DNA of 64,000 nucleotides from Hydrogenophaga sp. (GCF_011390835.1 NZ_JAABRQ010000009.1:54646-118645), one strand, 5' to 3'; counted from the first letter of the stretch, positions 35,821 to 43,560 are shown. A program made the numbers and translations. Notes: a model not told the origin generated them from the letters alone.

Positions 35821-36027
35821 TCAGGGCGGCGTCTGGCCGGGCTTTGTGGCGCGGGTGCTGAAGCCGGACAGGAGGTAGGCAGGGCAGACCCGAGACACGC
35901 CGGTGGCCAAGGGAATCAAGCCCAACCAACCCCACGCACCAATGAACCTCAACAGGCTGGCGCCGATCAGCACCACCCCCGTGACGACGCGCGTGGCGCT
36001 GTCCACCGAACCCACATTCTTTTTCAT
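35821..36027 (-). CDS. DUF2892 small membrane protein
   Basis: The 68-residue protein begins MKKNVGSVDSATRVVTGVVL and has two hydrophobic helices around GAWGWLGLIPLATGVSRVCPAY, the YgaP-like DUF2892 fold. The stop falls 3 bp before the DUF89 start, so it probably heads the DUF89-metal transporter operon. ATG 36027 has a weak upstream GGAGC. The predicted palindrome promoter at 36090-36105 gives a 29-nt leader. Confidence 0.75.
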   Translation of the reverse strand: MKKNVGSVDSATRVVTGVVLIGASLLRFIGAWGWLGLIPLATGVSRVCPAYLLSGFSTRATKPGQTPP

Positions 36028-36089
36028 CACCAGCTCCAGTTTTTCAAACAATCTGAGGATCCACTGTGTGGCCCTGAGCGCCCGCCGTC

Positions 36090-36105
36090 TGTGCGGTGCA
36101 ATACC
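36090..36105 (-). promoter_or_regulatory. Half-conserved palindromic operator and promoter for DUF2892-DUF89
   Basis: The minus strand reads GGTATTGCACCGCACA followed by GAC; only the promoter-proximal half is well kept. CACAGT (36063-36068) is 21 nt away, as in the better copies. Confidence 0.5.
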
Positions 36106-36171
36106 GACGCGGTTCGCCCCCCTGTGGCGCAATGCAGTTGCACCGCCTGTGCGTGTGAAAAGGATTTGCCC

Positions 36172-36237
36172 ATGCCCAAGCTCTCTTCGCAGAAGCAAAA
36201 CACTGAGCCGATGCAGCAGCCAGTCGATACCGCGTGA
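36172..36237 (+). CDS. 21-residue leader-type open frame coupled to the MFS gene
   Basis: The frame encodes MPKLSSQKQNTEPMQQPVDTA and is preceded by AAAAGGA about 8 nt upstream. Its TGA overlaps the GTG start of the transporter gene (GTGA). It could be a leader peptide that couples translation of the transporter, which itself lacks an independent ribosome-binding site. The peptide has no known homologue to my knowledge. Confidence 0.4.
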   Translation: MPKLSSQKQNTEPMQQPVDTA

Positions 36238-37502
36238 AAATCAACGCGGCGGGCTGGCGCGACCACCCAAGGCGTGGACAGCCACCGAAGGCCGCATGGG
36301 TTGCCTTTGCCATCGCATCGGTGTTTTTTCTGTACGAGTTCGTGACACGGGTCGAGCCCAGCCTGGCGGCTGGCTCGATCAAGCAGTTTTATCGGCTGTC
36401 GGATGCGCGCTTTGGCACCGTGTCCAGCCTGTTTTTCTGGGTCTATGCGCCGATGCAGATCCTGGCCGGGCTGTTGATGGACCGTTACGGCGCCCGGCGC
36501 TATGTGCTGCTCGGAATCTTCTGCTGTGCGGCCGGCGTGCTGCTTTTCGCGGCCACCGGCAACGCGATGCTCGCCGCGTTGGGGCGGATGCTGACCGGTT
36601 TTGGCGCCTCGTTCGCGTTCGTTGCCGCGCTGTGGCTGGTCAACCACTGGTTTGCACCAGAGCGTTTTGCGCTGCTGTCCAGCACCGTCAACGCGGTGGG
36701 CATGCTGGGTGCCGCCATCGGTGGCGTGGTGCTGTCAAACCTGATCGCCAGTGCGGGATGGCGCCCCGTGTTTGTTGCCACCGCTGGGGCTGGCATGGTG
36801 CTTTTTCTGCTGGCGCTGTTCTTCCTGCACGACCCACCATCCCCGGCTACCGGTGCGATCAGTCCGGTAGCCACGCATTTCAGGCAGAGCCTGCGCGCGG
36901 TGATCGGCAGCCGCCGTACCTGGGTGATTGCGCTCATCGGCATGCTTTACTACGTGCCGGTCAATGTCTATGGCGGCCTGTGGGGAACCACCGAGCTGAT
37001 CAGCAGCCGCCATGTCTCGGCGGTCACGGCCGAGGCATTGGTGTCGCTGATTTTCTGGGGCATCGCGGCGGGCAGCGTGTTTGCAGGCTGGCTCTCGGAC
37101 CGGCTCGGCCATCGCAAGTGGTTGCTGTTCGCCGGCGCGCTGTTCACGGCGCTGGCCTACGCTGGCGCGCTCTATCTGCCCGGACCCCTCTGGCTGGAAG
37201 CGGGCCTGCTTCTTGCCGCCGGGTTTTTTGGTGGCTCCCAGATGCTGACTTTCGCCATGGCCAAAGAGGGCCAGGCGAGCGGGTTGACTGGCACCGTGGT
37301 CGCGTTCACCAACACGATCGGGATTGCCGGCGCGATGATCTTCCAGCCGCTGGTGGGCTATCTGGCAGATTTGAGCGGCGGCGATATCCGCAGGGCGCTG
37401 ATGGTGGTGCCCCTGTGTGCGGGGCTGGCCGCCTTGCTGTTGCTGTTCTTGCCCGAGTACCGCCATCCCGATCATCAGCCGCGTGCCCACCGGCCGACCT
37501 GA
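36234..37502 (+). CDS. MFS transporter
   Basis: The 422-residue protein has about twelve membrane helices. The family loop MDRYGARRYVLLG is near residue 82 and the second-half loop WLSDRLGHRKWLLFAG near 285. FLYEFVTRVEPSLAAG near 33 and GFGASFAFVAALWLVNHWF near 123 resemble MFS proteins annotated as organic-anion or sugar-acid carriers. The substrate is unknown. The GTG start at 36234 overlaps the stop of a 21-residue frame. The gene stands alone, with the half-palindrome at 36090 facing away from it. Confidence 0.85.
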   Translation: MKINAAGWRDHPRRGQPPKAAWVAFAIASVFFLYEFVTRVEPSLAAGSIKQFYRLSDARFGTVSSLFFWVYAPMQILAGLLMDRYGARRYVLLGIFCCAAGVLLFAATGNAMLAALGRMLTGFGASFAFVAALWLVNHWFAPERFALLSSTVNAVGMLGAAIGGVVLSNLIASAGWRPVFVATAGAGMVLFLLALFFLHDPPSPATGAISPVATHFRQSLRAVIGSRRTWVIALIGMLYYVPVNVYGGLWGTTELISSRHVSAVTAEALVSLIFWGIAAGSVFAGWLSDRLGHRKWLLFAGALFTALAYAGALYLPGPLWLEAGLLLAAGFFGGSQMLTFAMAKEGQASGLTGTVVAFTNTIGIAGAMIFQPLVGYLADLSGGDIRRALMVVPLCAGLAALLLLFLPEYRHPDHQPRAHRPT

Positions 37503-37572
37503 GCTGAGGAAACGCTGAAGCCGAACTGGCCAAGCTTGACCTTCATCTCGTCCACCAGCGTCTTCACACTTG

Positions 37573-37588
37573 GGTGCGCTGGCGCACG
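37573..37588 (+). promoter_or_regulatory. Palindromic operator and promoter for the 37.7-kb MbcA/ParS-like gene
   Basis: GGTGCGCTGGCGCACG has symmetric GTGC and GCAC halves. TAATGT (37610-37615) lies 21 nt downstream, giving a 66-nt leader. Confidence 0.7.
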
Positions 37589-37687
37589 GTCCGAGGTGCT
37601 TCTCGCGGCTAATGTGACCCACCGTCTGCGCGATCAACGCGGGGATCGGGGTCTCTGCACCTCTTCGCCCACCACCTGGACCCAGCC

Positions 37688-38146
37688 ATGACCAACATCA
37701 CCCCCAACGGCACCGGATTCATCGCCCTGCTGGAGGCCTTCTGCACCAGCGGTGGCACGGCACCCGGCGATATCCTTGCCCGCTTGCTGGCGGACCACCA
37801 AGTGGGCGAGGTGGTCAGCCTGGCCAAGCTGGTGCACACGGGCCAGGTGTTTGGCTTCGAATGGCGCGGCAGCTTCTGGATACCGATGTTCCAGTTCAAC
37901 ATGGCCGATCTGTCGCTGGCGGCAACCGCGCAGACCGTGAGGGCCGAGTTGCCACCCCTGTGGTCAGGCTGGACGGTGGCCACCTGGTTCGCCACGCCCA
38001 GTGCACAACTGAATGGCCACCAGCCGGTTGACTGCCTGGCAAGTGAGAGCGCTGCTGTCTTGAAGGCTGCCCAAGCCTTGTCGTCTGCTGAAGGCGCGAC
38101 CTCCTTTGTCCTGCCTCAGGTTCAGGCGATGGCGGCGCACGCATGA
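37688..38146 (+). CDS. MbcA/ParS-like (DUF2384-type) protein, orphan
   Basis: The 152-residue protein has FWIPMFQFNMADLSLAATAQ near residue 62 and then TVATWFATPSAQLNGHQPVD near 95. The pattern of P-x-FQF followed by W-x(3)-P-x(3)-L-x-G-x-x-P is that of the toxin-binding domain of Xre/MbcA/ParS antitoxins. No RES-type toxin gene is adjacent, so it is an orphan. It resembles the protein at 60608-61132, which also lies in a palindrome-rich neighbourhood. It may have been recruited as a stress protein. The domain call is by pattern only. Confidence 0.55.
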   Translation: MTNITPNGTGFIALLEAFCTSGGTAPGDILARLLADHQVGEVVSLAKLVHTGQVFGFEWRGSFWIPMFQFNMADLSLAATAQTVRAELPPLWSGWTVATWFATPSAQLNGHQPVDCLASESAAVLKAAQALSSAEGATSFVLPQVQAMAAHA

Positions 38147-38170
38147 GCCGTGAGCTTGCCAAAGCCTAGC

Positions 38171-38186
38171 CCGACAACGATGTCGG
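38171..38186. terminator. Candidate terminator hairpin
   Basis: CCGACA-ACGA-TGTCGG is a perfect 6-bp stem with a 4-nt loop, between two convergent genes. No T-run follows. Confidence 0.35.
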
Positions 38187-38207
38187 CGCGAAGCGGAACC
38201 GTTGGCA

Positions 38208-39002
38208 TCAGGTGGCAGTCTGTGCTGGCAGCAGCCGGTCGTACTCGTTCTTCACGACGCGGTAGCACTCGCAGCTGCGCGCTTCCAGGCCCTTACGATC
38301 CAGTACCTCGATGTGGCCACGGTGGTAAGTGATGAGACCGGCTTTCTGCAAATGACCTGCGGCTTGCGTCACGCCTTCGCGGCGCACGCCCAGCATGCTG
38401 GCAATCAGTTCTTGCGTGACCGTGATGTGGCTTGATTCCAGGCGGTCCAGGCGCAGCAGCAGCCATTGGCAGAGCCGTTCTTCGAGCGAGTGGTGGCGGT
38501 TGCAGACGGCCATTTGGGAGATCTGGGTGAGCAATGCCTGGGTGTAGCGAAGCACCAGATGCATCACCGCTGTCGACCGGTTGAACTCCTCCAGCAGCAC
38601 GCTGGTGCTCAGGCGGAAACCGCGCCCAGCGCTGCACACGACATGCCGCGACGGCGTGCAGTCTCCACCCATCGTCAGCCAGGTGCCCACCATGCCTTCG
38701 TCGCCAATCACCGCGATCTCGGCCGTGCTGCCGTTTTCGGTCAGGTACATCAACGACACGATCGCGGTGGCCGGGAACAACACATGGGTCAGCCGTTCGC
38801 CAGGCTCGCACAGCACCTGCCCCAGCGGCAGGTCAACCGCTTCCAGCAGCGGCTTCCAGCGTTGCCAGACTGGCTCAGGCAGGCAGGCCAGCAGGTGGTT
38901 GCGCCGAGCGCCAGCGACAGCCTTGCCGCCGTTGTGCAGCGTGAACTCAGGGCGCCTACCGGCCGACCGCCTGGTGTGTGAAAGGGCATGGGCATGGGTC
39001 AT
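38208..39002 (-). CDS. Crp/Fnr-family transcriptional regulator
   Basis: The 264-residue protein has a cyclic-nucleotide-binding-like beta-barrel. Visible parts are GQVLCEPGERLTHVLFPATA near residue 60 and GSTAEIAVIGDEGMVGTWL near 91. A long dimerisation helix follows, then a C-terminal winged helix-turn-helix (ELIASMLGVRREGVTQAAGH near 196) with the wing RGHIEVLDRKGLEARSCECY. The N-terminal cysteine cluster of oxygen-sensing FNR is absent. The barrel lacks an obvious cAMP-contact set, so its signal is unknown. An operator copy lies at 39090-39105, 88 bp upstream. It is the only CRP-type regulator in a window full of CRP-type palindromes and is the prime candidate to control them. ATG 39002 has GAGG 6 nt upstream. 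Confidence 0.88.
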   Translation of the reverse strand: MTHAHALSHTRRSAGRRPEFTLHNGGKAVAGARRNHLLACLPEPVWQRWKPLLEAVDLPLGQVLCEPGERLTHVLFPATAIVSLMYLTENGSTAEIAVIGDEGMVGTWLTMGGDCTPSRHVVCSAGRGFRLSTSVLLEEFNRSTAVMHLVLRYTQALLTQISQMAVCNRHHSLEERLCQWLLLRLDRLESSHITVTQELIASMLGVRREGVTQAAGHLQKAGLITYHRGHIEVLDRKGLEARSCECYRVVKNEYDRLLPAQTAT

Positions 39003-39089
39003 CGCATCCTCGCTGGTTCACAAAAAAGGGGCCTTCTAGCTCGATCGCCGACGAATTGCAGCGCGCACCACCACCCAAGGGTGGCGGTC

Positions 39090-39105
39090 TGTTCGGTAGG
39101 GCACC
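39090..39105. promoter_or_regulatory. Palindromic operator upstream of the Crp/Fnr gene
   Basis: TGTTCGGTAGGGCACC, preceded by GTC, fits the palindrome. No -10 hexamer lies at 21 nt in either direction, so it may repress or modulate the regulator gene rather than activate it. Confidence 0.55.
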
Positions 39106-39341
39106 AAGCCATGCTACCCAGCGTGTGTTGTCAGTGGATGACAAATATCAAGCAGCAGCGTGACGTGACGTAATCATTTGTTACGCACCAACGCTGAATG
39201 CGTGCCAGTCGTCGTGGGCCTTCAGAGCGAGGCTGCGCCAGCGCCTTAGGCAGGGTTTAGTGGCGTCGATTGGCGGTCGCACAGGCACAGACCGGCCAGC
39301 TCAAACGAAGCCTGCGCGCCGCCCATGTTCAACACGCACTG

Positions 39342-39357
39342 CGTGCGCTGGCGAACA
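39342..39357 (+). promoter_or_regulatory. Palindromic operator and promoter for the exported PRC-barrel gene
   Basis: CGTGCGCTGGCGAACA is followed by TACAAC (39379-39384) at 21 nt, giving a 68-nt leader. The rest of the 39003-39458 gap shows no gene. Confidence 0.7.
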
Positions 39358-39458
39358 GTCCCCGCTCCTCCAAAAGCCTACAACCACCAAAGGAGTCCAT
39401 CAGGGCTCCCGTCTGCCTTCGACGACCCGACGGCTTCCCTTTGGGAGAACTTTCAACC

Positions 39459-40145
39459 ATGAAAAAAACAGCCTTTCAAATTCCCCTGACCACGCTGGCC
39501 CTTGCCGCAGCGCTTGGTGGCGCGAGCCCTGCCTGGGCGCAGGTGGCAGGCGGCACCACCATTGAGAACGTGACCGTGACGGCAATGACCCAACTCGCCA
39601 TGGGCTGGAGCGTCAAGAAGACGCTGCTGGGCAAGACCATCTACAACGATGCGGGCGAGAAGGTCGGCAAGGTGGACGACCTGATCATCTCGCCTGAGCG
39701 CGACGTGTCGTTCGTCATCGTGGGTGCGGGTGGCTTCATCGGGATCGGTCGCCACGATGTGGCCATTCCCGTGACGCAAATCAAGAACGAAGCGGGCAAG
39801 CTGGTGATGGCCGGTGCCACCAAAGACATGATCAAAGCGATGCCGCAGTTCACCTACGCCTCGGACACTGCTGAGCGCGACCGGTTCGTGGCGAACGCTG
39901 AAGCGGATATCAAGGCAGGCAAAGCCAAGGTGGCTGAGCTGGAGAAGAAGGGAAGCTCGGCTGCCACCGATGCCAAGGCCAAGATCGACCAGCAGATCAC
40001 AACCCTTCAGGGCGATGTGAAGGCGGCTGAATCCAAGCTGGCCGAGATGAAAAAGGCGACGGCCGTGCGCTGGAAAGAATTCGAAGCCAGCGTGGGTGCT
40101 GCCACCGAACGTGTGCGCAAGTCGATCGATTCAGCCACCGACTGA
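39459..40145 (+). CDS. Exported PRC-barrel protein with coiled-coil tail
   Basis: The 228-residue protein begins with a clear signal peptide (MKKTAFQIPLTTLALAAALG to AWAQ). A PRC-barrel domain follows, with LLGKTIYNDAGEKVGKVDDL near residue 65 and VSFVIVGAGGFIGIGRHDVA near 88. The rest is an alpha-helical, Ala/Lys/Glu-rich tail (KAKIDQQITTLQGDVKAAES). It probably works in the periplasm. ATG 39459 was chosen because the signal peptide begins there and GGGAG lies upstream. A DUF1269 gene follows 51 bp later on the same strand. Confidence 0.82.
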   Translation: MKKTAFQIPLTTLALAAALGGASPAWAQVAGGTTIENVTVTAMTQLAMGWSVKKTLLGKTIYNDAGEKVGKVDDLIISPERDVSFVIVGAGGFIGIGRHDVAIPVTQIKNEAGKLVMAGATKDMIKAMPQFTYASDTAERDRFVANAEADIKAGKAKVAELEKKGSSAATDAKAKIDQQITTLQGDVKAAESKLAEMKKATAVRWKEFEASVGAATERVRKSIDSATD

Positions 40146-40196
40146 GGGTGAGATGACCTCACCCCACACGCCCCAAAACACAGAACAGGATTTCTT

Positions 40197-40997
40197 ATGA
40201 ACAAGCTTTTGATCGCCGTCTTCGACAACGAAACGGCTGCCAATACCGGACTTCAGGCCCTGCACAAATTGCACGCCCAGGGTGAGATCACCGTCTACGC
40301 AACCGGTGTGATAGCCAAGGATGCGAATGGCAAAGTCAGCCTGAAGCAGTCTGCCGACTCAGGGCCCATTGGCACGGGCGTGGGGCTGGCGGTGGGCAGC
40401 CTGATCGGCTTGCTGGGTGGGCCGATGGGCCTGGCGGTTGGTGCCATGACGGGCACAGTGGTGGGTGCCATGCGCGACTTCTGGGTGGCAGGCGTGGGCT
40501 TGGATTTCATCGAAGAAGCCGAGACGCTTTTGCTGCCGGGTAAGGTGGCGTTGCTGGCTGAAATTGAAGAGGAGTGGGTCATTCCTGTTGATACCGCATT
40601 GGAAGCTGCGGGTGGCCGGCTTTTGCGGCGCTCGCGCACCGAAGTGTCCGAAGTCCAGTTTGACCACGACATCGCGGCCTTCCAGGCCGAAATCAAGGAA
40701 CTTGAGTCCGAGGCGTCGGATGCCGGCGGTGCGGCGAAGGAGAAGTTGCACGCCAAGATCGCGGCGGCCAAGGGCAGCCTGGATGCTGCCGTGCAGCGCG
40801 GCCAGCAGCGTGTGGATGCGCTCAAGCAGGAGGCCGATGCCAAGGTCGAGGCGCTCAAGGTGCAGCTGACCCAGGCCAAGGGCGACATGAAGGCGCGGAT
40901 TGAAGAACGTGTGAAACACGTCAAGATCGCTTACCACGCGCGTGGCGCCAAACTGTCGCAGGCCTGGCACTTGACCAAGGAAGCATTGGCCGTTTGA
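40197..40997 (+). CDS. DUF1269 protein with long C-terminal coiled coil
   Basis: The 266-residue protein has a DUF1269 domain at the N-terminus. MNKLLIAVFDNETAANTGLQ opens it, and a glycine zipper (GTGVGLAVGSLIGLLGGPMG, then LAVGAMTGTVVGAM) spans residues 60-95. A charged helical region follows from about residue 155 (DIAAFQAEIKELESEASDAG and the later KQEADAKVEALKVQLTQAKG). DUF1269 proteins are common in stress regulons; the coiled-coil addition suggests assembly or membrane anchoring. It shares the promoter of the exported PRC-barrel gene. Confidence 0.82.
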   Translation: MNKLLIAVFDNETAANTGLQALHKLHAQGEITVYATGVIAKDANGKVSLKQSADSGPIGTGVGLAVGSLIGLLGGPMGLAVGAMTGTVVGAMRDFWVAGVGLDFIEEAETLLLPGKVALLAEIEEEWVIPVDTALEAAGGRLLRRSRTEVSEVQFDHDIAAFQAEIKELESEASDAGGAAKEKLHAKIAAAKGSLDAAVQRGQQRVDALKQEADAKVEALKVQLTQAKGDMKARIEERVKHVKIAYHARGAKLSQAWHLTKEALAV

Positions 40998-41118
40998 TGG
41001 CATCGCTGACTGCTCGACCCTTCGGCCTGCCCGGAATGGCGAGGGGTACCGCAGTCAGCATTGCCGAGAGCGCTGCGCATTTGCGTCGTGTTGATCGCCA
41101 GCCCGCACAACGGACACC

Positions 41119-41425
41119 TTGGGTGGCGGTGGCTCCGAGAGCACCCACGCCTACGAATTCAACGCCATGGCGCCGAAAGACCGCATTCGCGCGGCGGTGG
41201 AATTCGGCTCGCAACTGCACCCGCAGTACAGGCAAGCGTTCCAGAACGGGGTGGCGATTGGCTGGCACCGCGTGCCGTGGATGCGCGGTTGCTATGGCGT
41301 CTGGACCGAGGGACCACGCTTGCAGAGCACCACACCAACCTGTGCGCGGTGGACGGGCGCGTCGTGCTGGCGGGCGAGCATGCGTCTTACATCCCGGGCT
41401 GCCACTGCTGCTCGCGCGACCGATC
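41119..41425 (+). pseudogene. Decayed flavin monoamine oxidase, C-terminal fragment
   Basis: Two frames together give the family's C-terminus. RIRAAVEFGSQLHPQYRQAF and GVAIGWHRVPWMRGCYGVWT are in one frame, then, after a frameshift near 41310, EHHTNLCAVDGRVVLAGEHA and SYIPG in the next. The FAD-binding N-terminal half is absent and no intact start exists, so this is a relic. The rest of the 40998-41698 gap holds two operator copies near its right end. Confidence 0.75.
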
Positions 41426-41576
41426 GAGCGACGGGTCTGCCTGACTGATTGCATCCGCTGATACCTCTTGATTCGCAATTTGATGCGCCTGATCAAACGC
41501 TGGTGCTCCCGCACACTGCGCGCACTGTGAGAACCGGCGTGATGTGGGCATGGTGGGGAAAGACTGCGAACCAGTC

Positions 41577-41592
41577 TGTGCGATGTCGAACG
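41577..41592. promoter_or_regulatory. Palindromic operator copy beside the pseudogene
   Basis: TGTGCGATGTCGAACG fits with one change in the last base. CACCAT lies 21 nt away on the minus strand (41550-41555), but no minus-strand gene follows, so it may be a relic promoter or an auxiliary site for 41629. Confidence 0.5.
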
Positions 41593-41628
41593 CTCAGGCC
41601 GGTCGATCGGGTCCTGGTTTCGGTGCAA

Positions 41629-41644
41629 TGTGCGTCAGCGAACA
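41629..41644 (+). promoter_or_regulatory. Palindromic operator and promoter for the glycine-zipper lipoprotein
   Basis: TGTGCGTCAGCGAACA is followed by GAC and, 21 nt on, TACCGT (41666-41671). The predicted leader is only 21 nt. Confidence 0.75.
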
Positions 41645-41698
41645 GACCTCGACCGTGCCGCGGCTTACCGTCACATTTTTTCCAAACAGAGACATCCC

Positions 41699-42310
41699 AT
41701 GACCCATCAAGCAACTCGTCTGGTCCTCAGGCCATCCACATCCTTGCTGGTGGCTATGGCCGCGATTGGCCTGGCTGGCTGTGCTGTGCCGTACCCGGTG
41801 TATGAGCAGCCAGCGACCCAAGTGTCGGCACCTGTTTACACATCCCCCAACCCGTACCCGCGTGAGTACCGTCGCCGCAACAGCGAACCGCTTTACGAGG
41901 CCGCTGTGCTGTCGGTGTATGCCGTCATGGGCCAAACCGAGCAGCGCTGCTGGATCGAGCGCGAAGCGGTGCCGCCACCACGACCGGTGAGCAATGTACC
42001 CGGCGCCATCATTGGGGGTGTCATCGGCGGCATCCTGGGTCACCAGATCGGAGGCGGCACGGGCCAGGATCTGGCGACCGTTGGCGGTGTGCTGGCTGGC
42101 GCAGCAATCGGTTCCAACGTGGGCCGCGACCGCTACGGCAACCCGGTGGCCACGCAGGACGTGCAGCGCTGCGCAAACGAGCCGGTAAGCAGCGAACCCG
42201 CGTACTGGGACGTGACCTACCAGTTCCGTGGCATCACGCACCGCGCGCAGATGACATCGCCTCCTGGCCGCACCATCACGGTCAACGCCGAGGGCGAGCC
42301 GCGCAACTGA
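41699..42310 (+). CDS. Glycine-zipper outer-membrane lipoprotein (SlyB/17-kDa antigen type)
   Basis: The 203-residue protein has a signal ending IGLAGCAVP with the lipobox cysteine near residue 27. A proline/tyrosine-rich linker follows, then a glycine-zipper 2TM segment (GAIIGGVIGGILGHQIGGGT, and later VGGVLAGAAIGSNVG) near residues 101-140. The C-terminal beta-rich part ends YQFRGITHRAQM. Such lipoproteins help maintain the outer membrane under stress. It is a single gene directly behind a palindrome promoter. Confidence 0.83.
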   Translation: MTHQATRLVLRPSTSLLVAMAAIGLAGCAVPYPVYEQPATQVSAPVYTSPNPYPREYRRRNSEPLYEAAVLSVYAVMGQTEQRCWIEREAVPPPRPVSNVPGAIIGGVIGGILGHQIGGGTGQDLATVGGVLAGAAIGSNVGRDRYGNPVATQDVQRCANEPVSSEPAYWDVTYQFRGITHRAQMTSPPGRTITVNAEGEPRN

Positions 42311-42487
42311 GCAGGCGGCTGCGCCACCAGCGCTGCGCTGATGTGCAGCCCACAGCGGTGGGCACTTGCGCCAGACCTGTTCTTCTTGGGTAGGTGCCAT
42401 GGTCACCTCCTTGGAGATGTGCATTTGCTCCTGGATTCGAAGAGAGGCTATTCCACAATGGTCACGCACTGCATGCATGCCAATGCA

Positions 42488-42524
42488 TTTGCCGGTACCA
42501 AGCCAAGTGCCCGGTACCGGCAAA
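42488..42524. terminator. Strong bidirectional terminator hairpin
   Basis: Perfect 12-bp arms (TTTGCCGGTACC at 42488-42499 and its complement at 42513-42524) enclose a 13-nt loop, between the convergent lipoprotein and repeat-protein genes. The stem ends in short T and A runs. Confidence 0.6.
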
Positions 42525-42547
42525 GTGCCGCAGTTTGATGAATGCGC

Positions 42548-43054
42548 TCAGATGAGCTTCAGCTGATCCTTGGTTTTCAGCTCGATTTGCTCCTGATCTT
42601 TCAACAGATCTCGCGTCTTCAACAGCATCTGGTCCTGGACCTTCAACTGGTCCAGGGTCTGGAGGTGAATCTTCTCCTGATCCTGCAGCTGGTCATGCGT
42701 TTGCGTTTGCAATGGATCGTGGGCTTTCAACTGATCCCGAACCTGGGTCAGCAAGCGGTCCTGGGTTTTCAGCTGATCCCGGGTTCGGGTGAGCAGCTGA
42801 TCCTGAATGCGGAGCTGGTCCCGGGTGCGGGTGATCAGCTCGTCTTGCACCTTCAGTTGCGCTTGAACCTTTGCCTTTGCTTGAACGCCCTCCTTGCTCT
42901 GGACCATGGCGCCACTCTCAGCCCCTGCGCCGCTCGCGCCGCCCGAAGCGGCCCCTGAACCCCCTGCGTTGCCTGGTCCTGCGGCCAGAGCCACAGAGCC
43001 AAACGTCAGGCCAACAGCAACGGCCAGGGCTGTCGAAATCAAAGTGTTTTTCAT
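42548..43054 (-). CDS. Exported protein with seven 14-residue repeats
   Basis: I do not recognise a family. The 168-residue protein starts with a signal peptide (MKNTLISTALAVAVGLTFGS to ALAA). A Gly/Ala/Ser-rich stretch of about 25 residues follows, then residues 70-167 are seven back-to-back 14-residue units. The unit is roughly Q-D-x-L-L-x-x-T-R-D-Q-L-K-x, for example QDQLLTRTRDQLKT. The 14-residue period is two heptads, so a long amphipathic coiled coil is likely. ATG 43054 has GGAGAA 6 nt upstream. It is a single gene under the palindrome at 43218-43233 and would act in the periplasm or be secreted. Confidence 0.72.
   Translation of the reverse strand: MKNTLISTALAVAVGLTFGSVALAAGPGNAGGSGAASGGASGAGAESGAMVQSKEGVQAKAKVQAQLKVQDELITRTRDQLRIQDQLLTRTRDQLKTQDRLLTQVRDQLKAHDPLQTQTHDQLQDQEKIHLQTLDQLKVQDQMLLKTRDLLKDQEQIELKTKDQLKLI
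42554..42847 (-). repeat. Seven tandem 42-bp coding repeats
   Basis: Residues 70-167 of the exported protein are encoded by seven diverged 42-bp units. The central and early units are the most alike; the fourth and fifth are the most diverged. Confidence 0.7.
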
Positions 43055-43217
43055 ACCATTCTCCATCTGTAAAAAATCAAAACAAATCTCCCCACCTATG
43101 CGCCATGAGAGTCCGGCCAGCATGCTGTTACCTGCGGCAGAACCGGGCACGGACAGGAACAACCCACGGGCATGGTCAGGAGATGCAAGCATGGTGCCCG
43201 TCTGAGCAGCTGGCGTC

Positions 43218-43233
43218 TGTTCGCTCGCGCACA
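43218..43233 (-). promoter_or_regulatory. Palindromic operator and promoter for the repeat protein
   Basis: TGTTCGCTCGCGCACA fits the palindrome in both arms. On the minus strand, CACCAT (43191-43196) lies 21 nt past GAACA. The 43055-43395 gap shows no other feature. Confidence 0.7.
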
Positions 43234-43395
43234 GTGCACCGGGAAATGGCAGCGCTGTGGGCAGATCGCCTGCCGGCTGAGTTCCTCTCTGCCCCGAGAA
43301 GCAATGGTGGATCTGCAAGCACTGCGCGACCCAGCATCAGACGTGCCCGGTGCAGCGAGATCACTGCCCGGCGGATGGTCCTCGTGAATCGAGAT

Positions 43396-43545
43396 CTAGA
43401 GCGGACTGCGACCGCTGATCACGCGGAGCAACACCATGACGATGGCGACGACCAGCAGGATGTGGATGAAACCACCCATGGTGGTGGCGGTAACCAGACC
43501 GACCAGCCAGAGGATGAGCAAGACAACGGCAATGGTGTAGAGCAT
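43396..43545 (-). CDS. lmo0937-type small membrane protein
   Basis: The 49-residue protein has two hydrophobic helices (MLYTIAVVLLILWLVGLVTA and IHILLVVAIVMVLLRVI) separated by a short TTMGGF turn and ends in a basic tail. This is the layout of the lmo0937/DUF5670 family of tiny membrane proteins induced by stress. AAGGA lies 7 nt before ATG 43545. It is the last gene in the minus-strand envelope operon that begins with the BON lipoprotein at 45406. Confidence 0.75.
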   Translation of the reverse strand: MLYTIAVVLLILWLVGLVTATTMGGFIHILLVVAIVMVLLRVISGRSPL

Positions 43546-43560
43546 GAGGATTCCTTGAGT

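Noticed and set aside
36149..36165. TGTGCGTGTGAAAAGG before the 21-residue frame
   Set aside because: Only one half fits the palindrome; it overlaps the ribosome-binding site.
42345..42401. Minus-strand start MAPTQEEQVWRKC with a perfect AAGGAGGTGACC in front
   Set aside because: The frame soon runs antisense through the glycine-zipper lipoprotein and loses protein-like character; it may be the remnant of a lost gene start.
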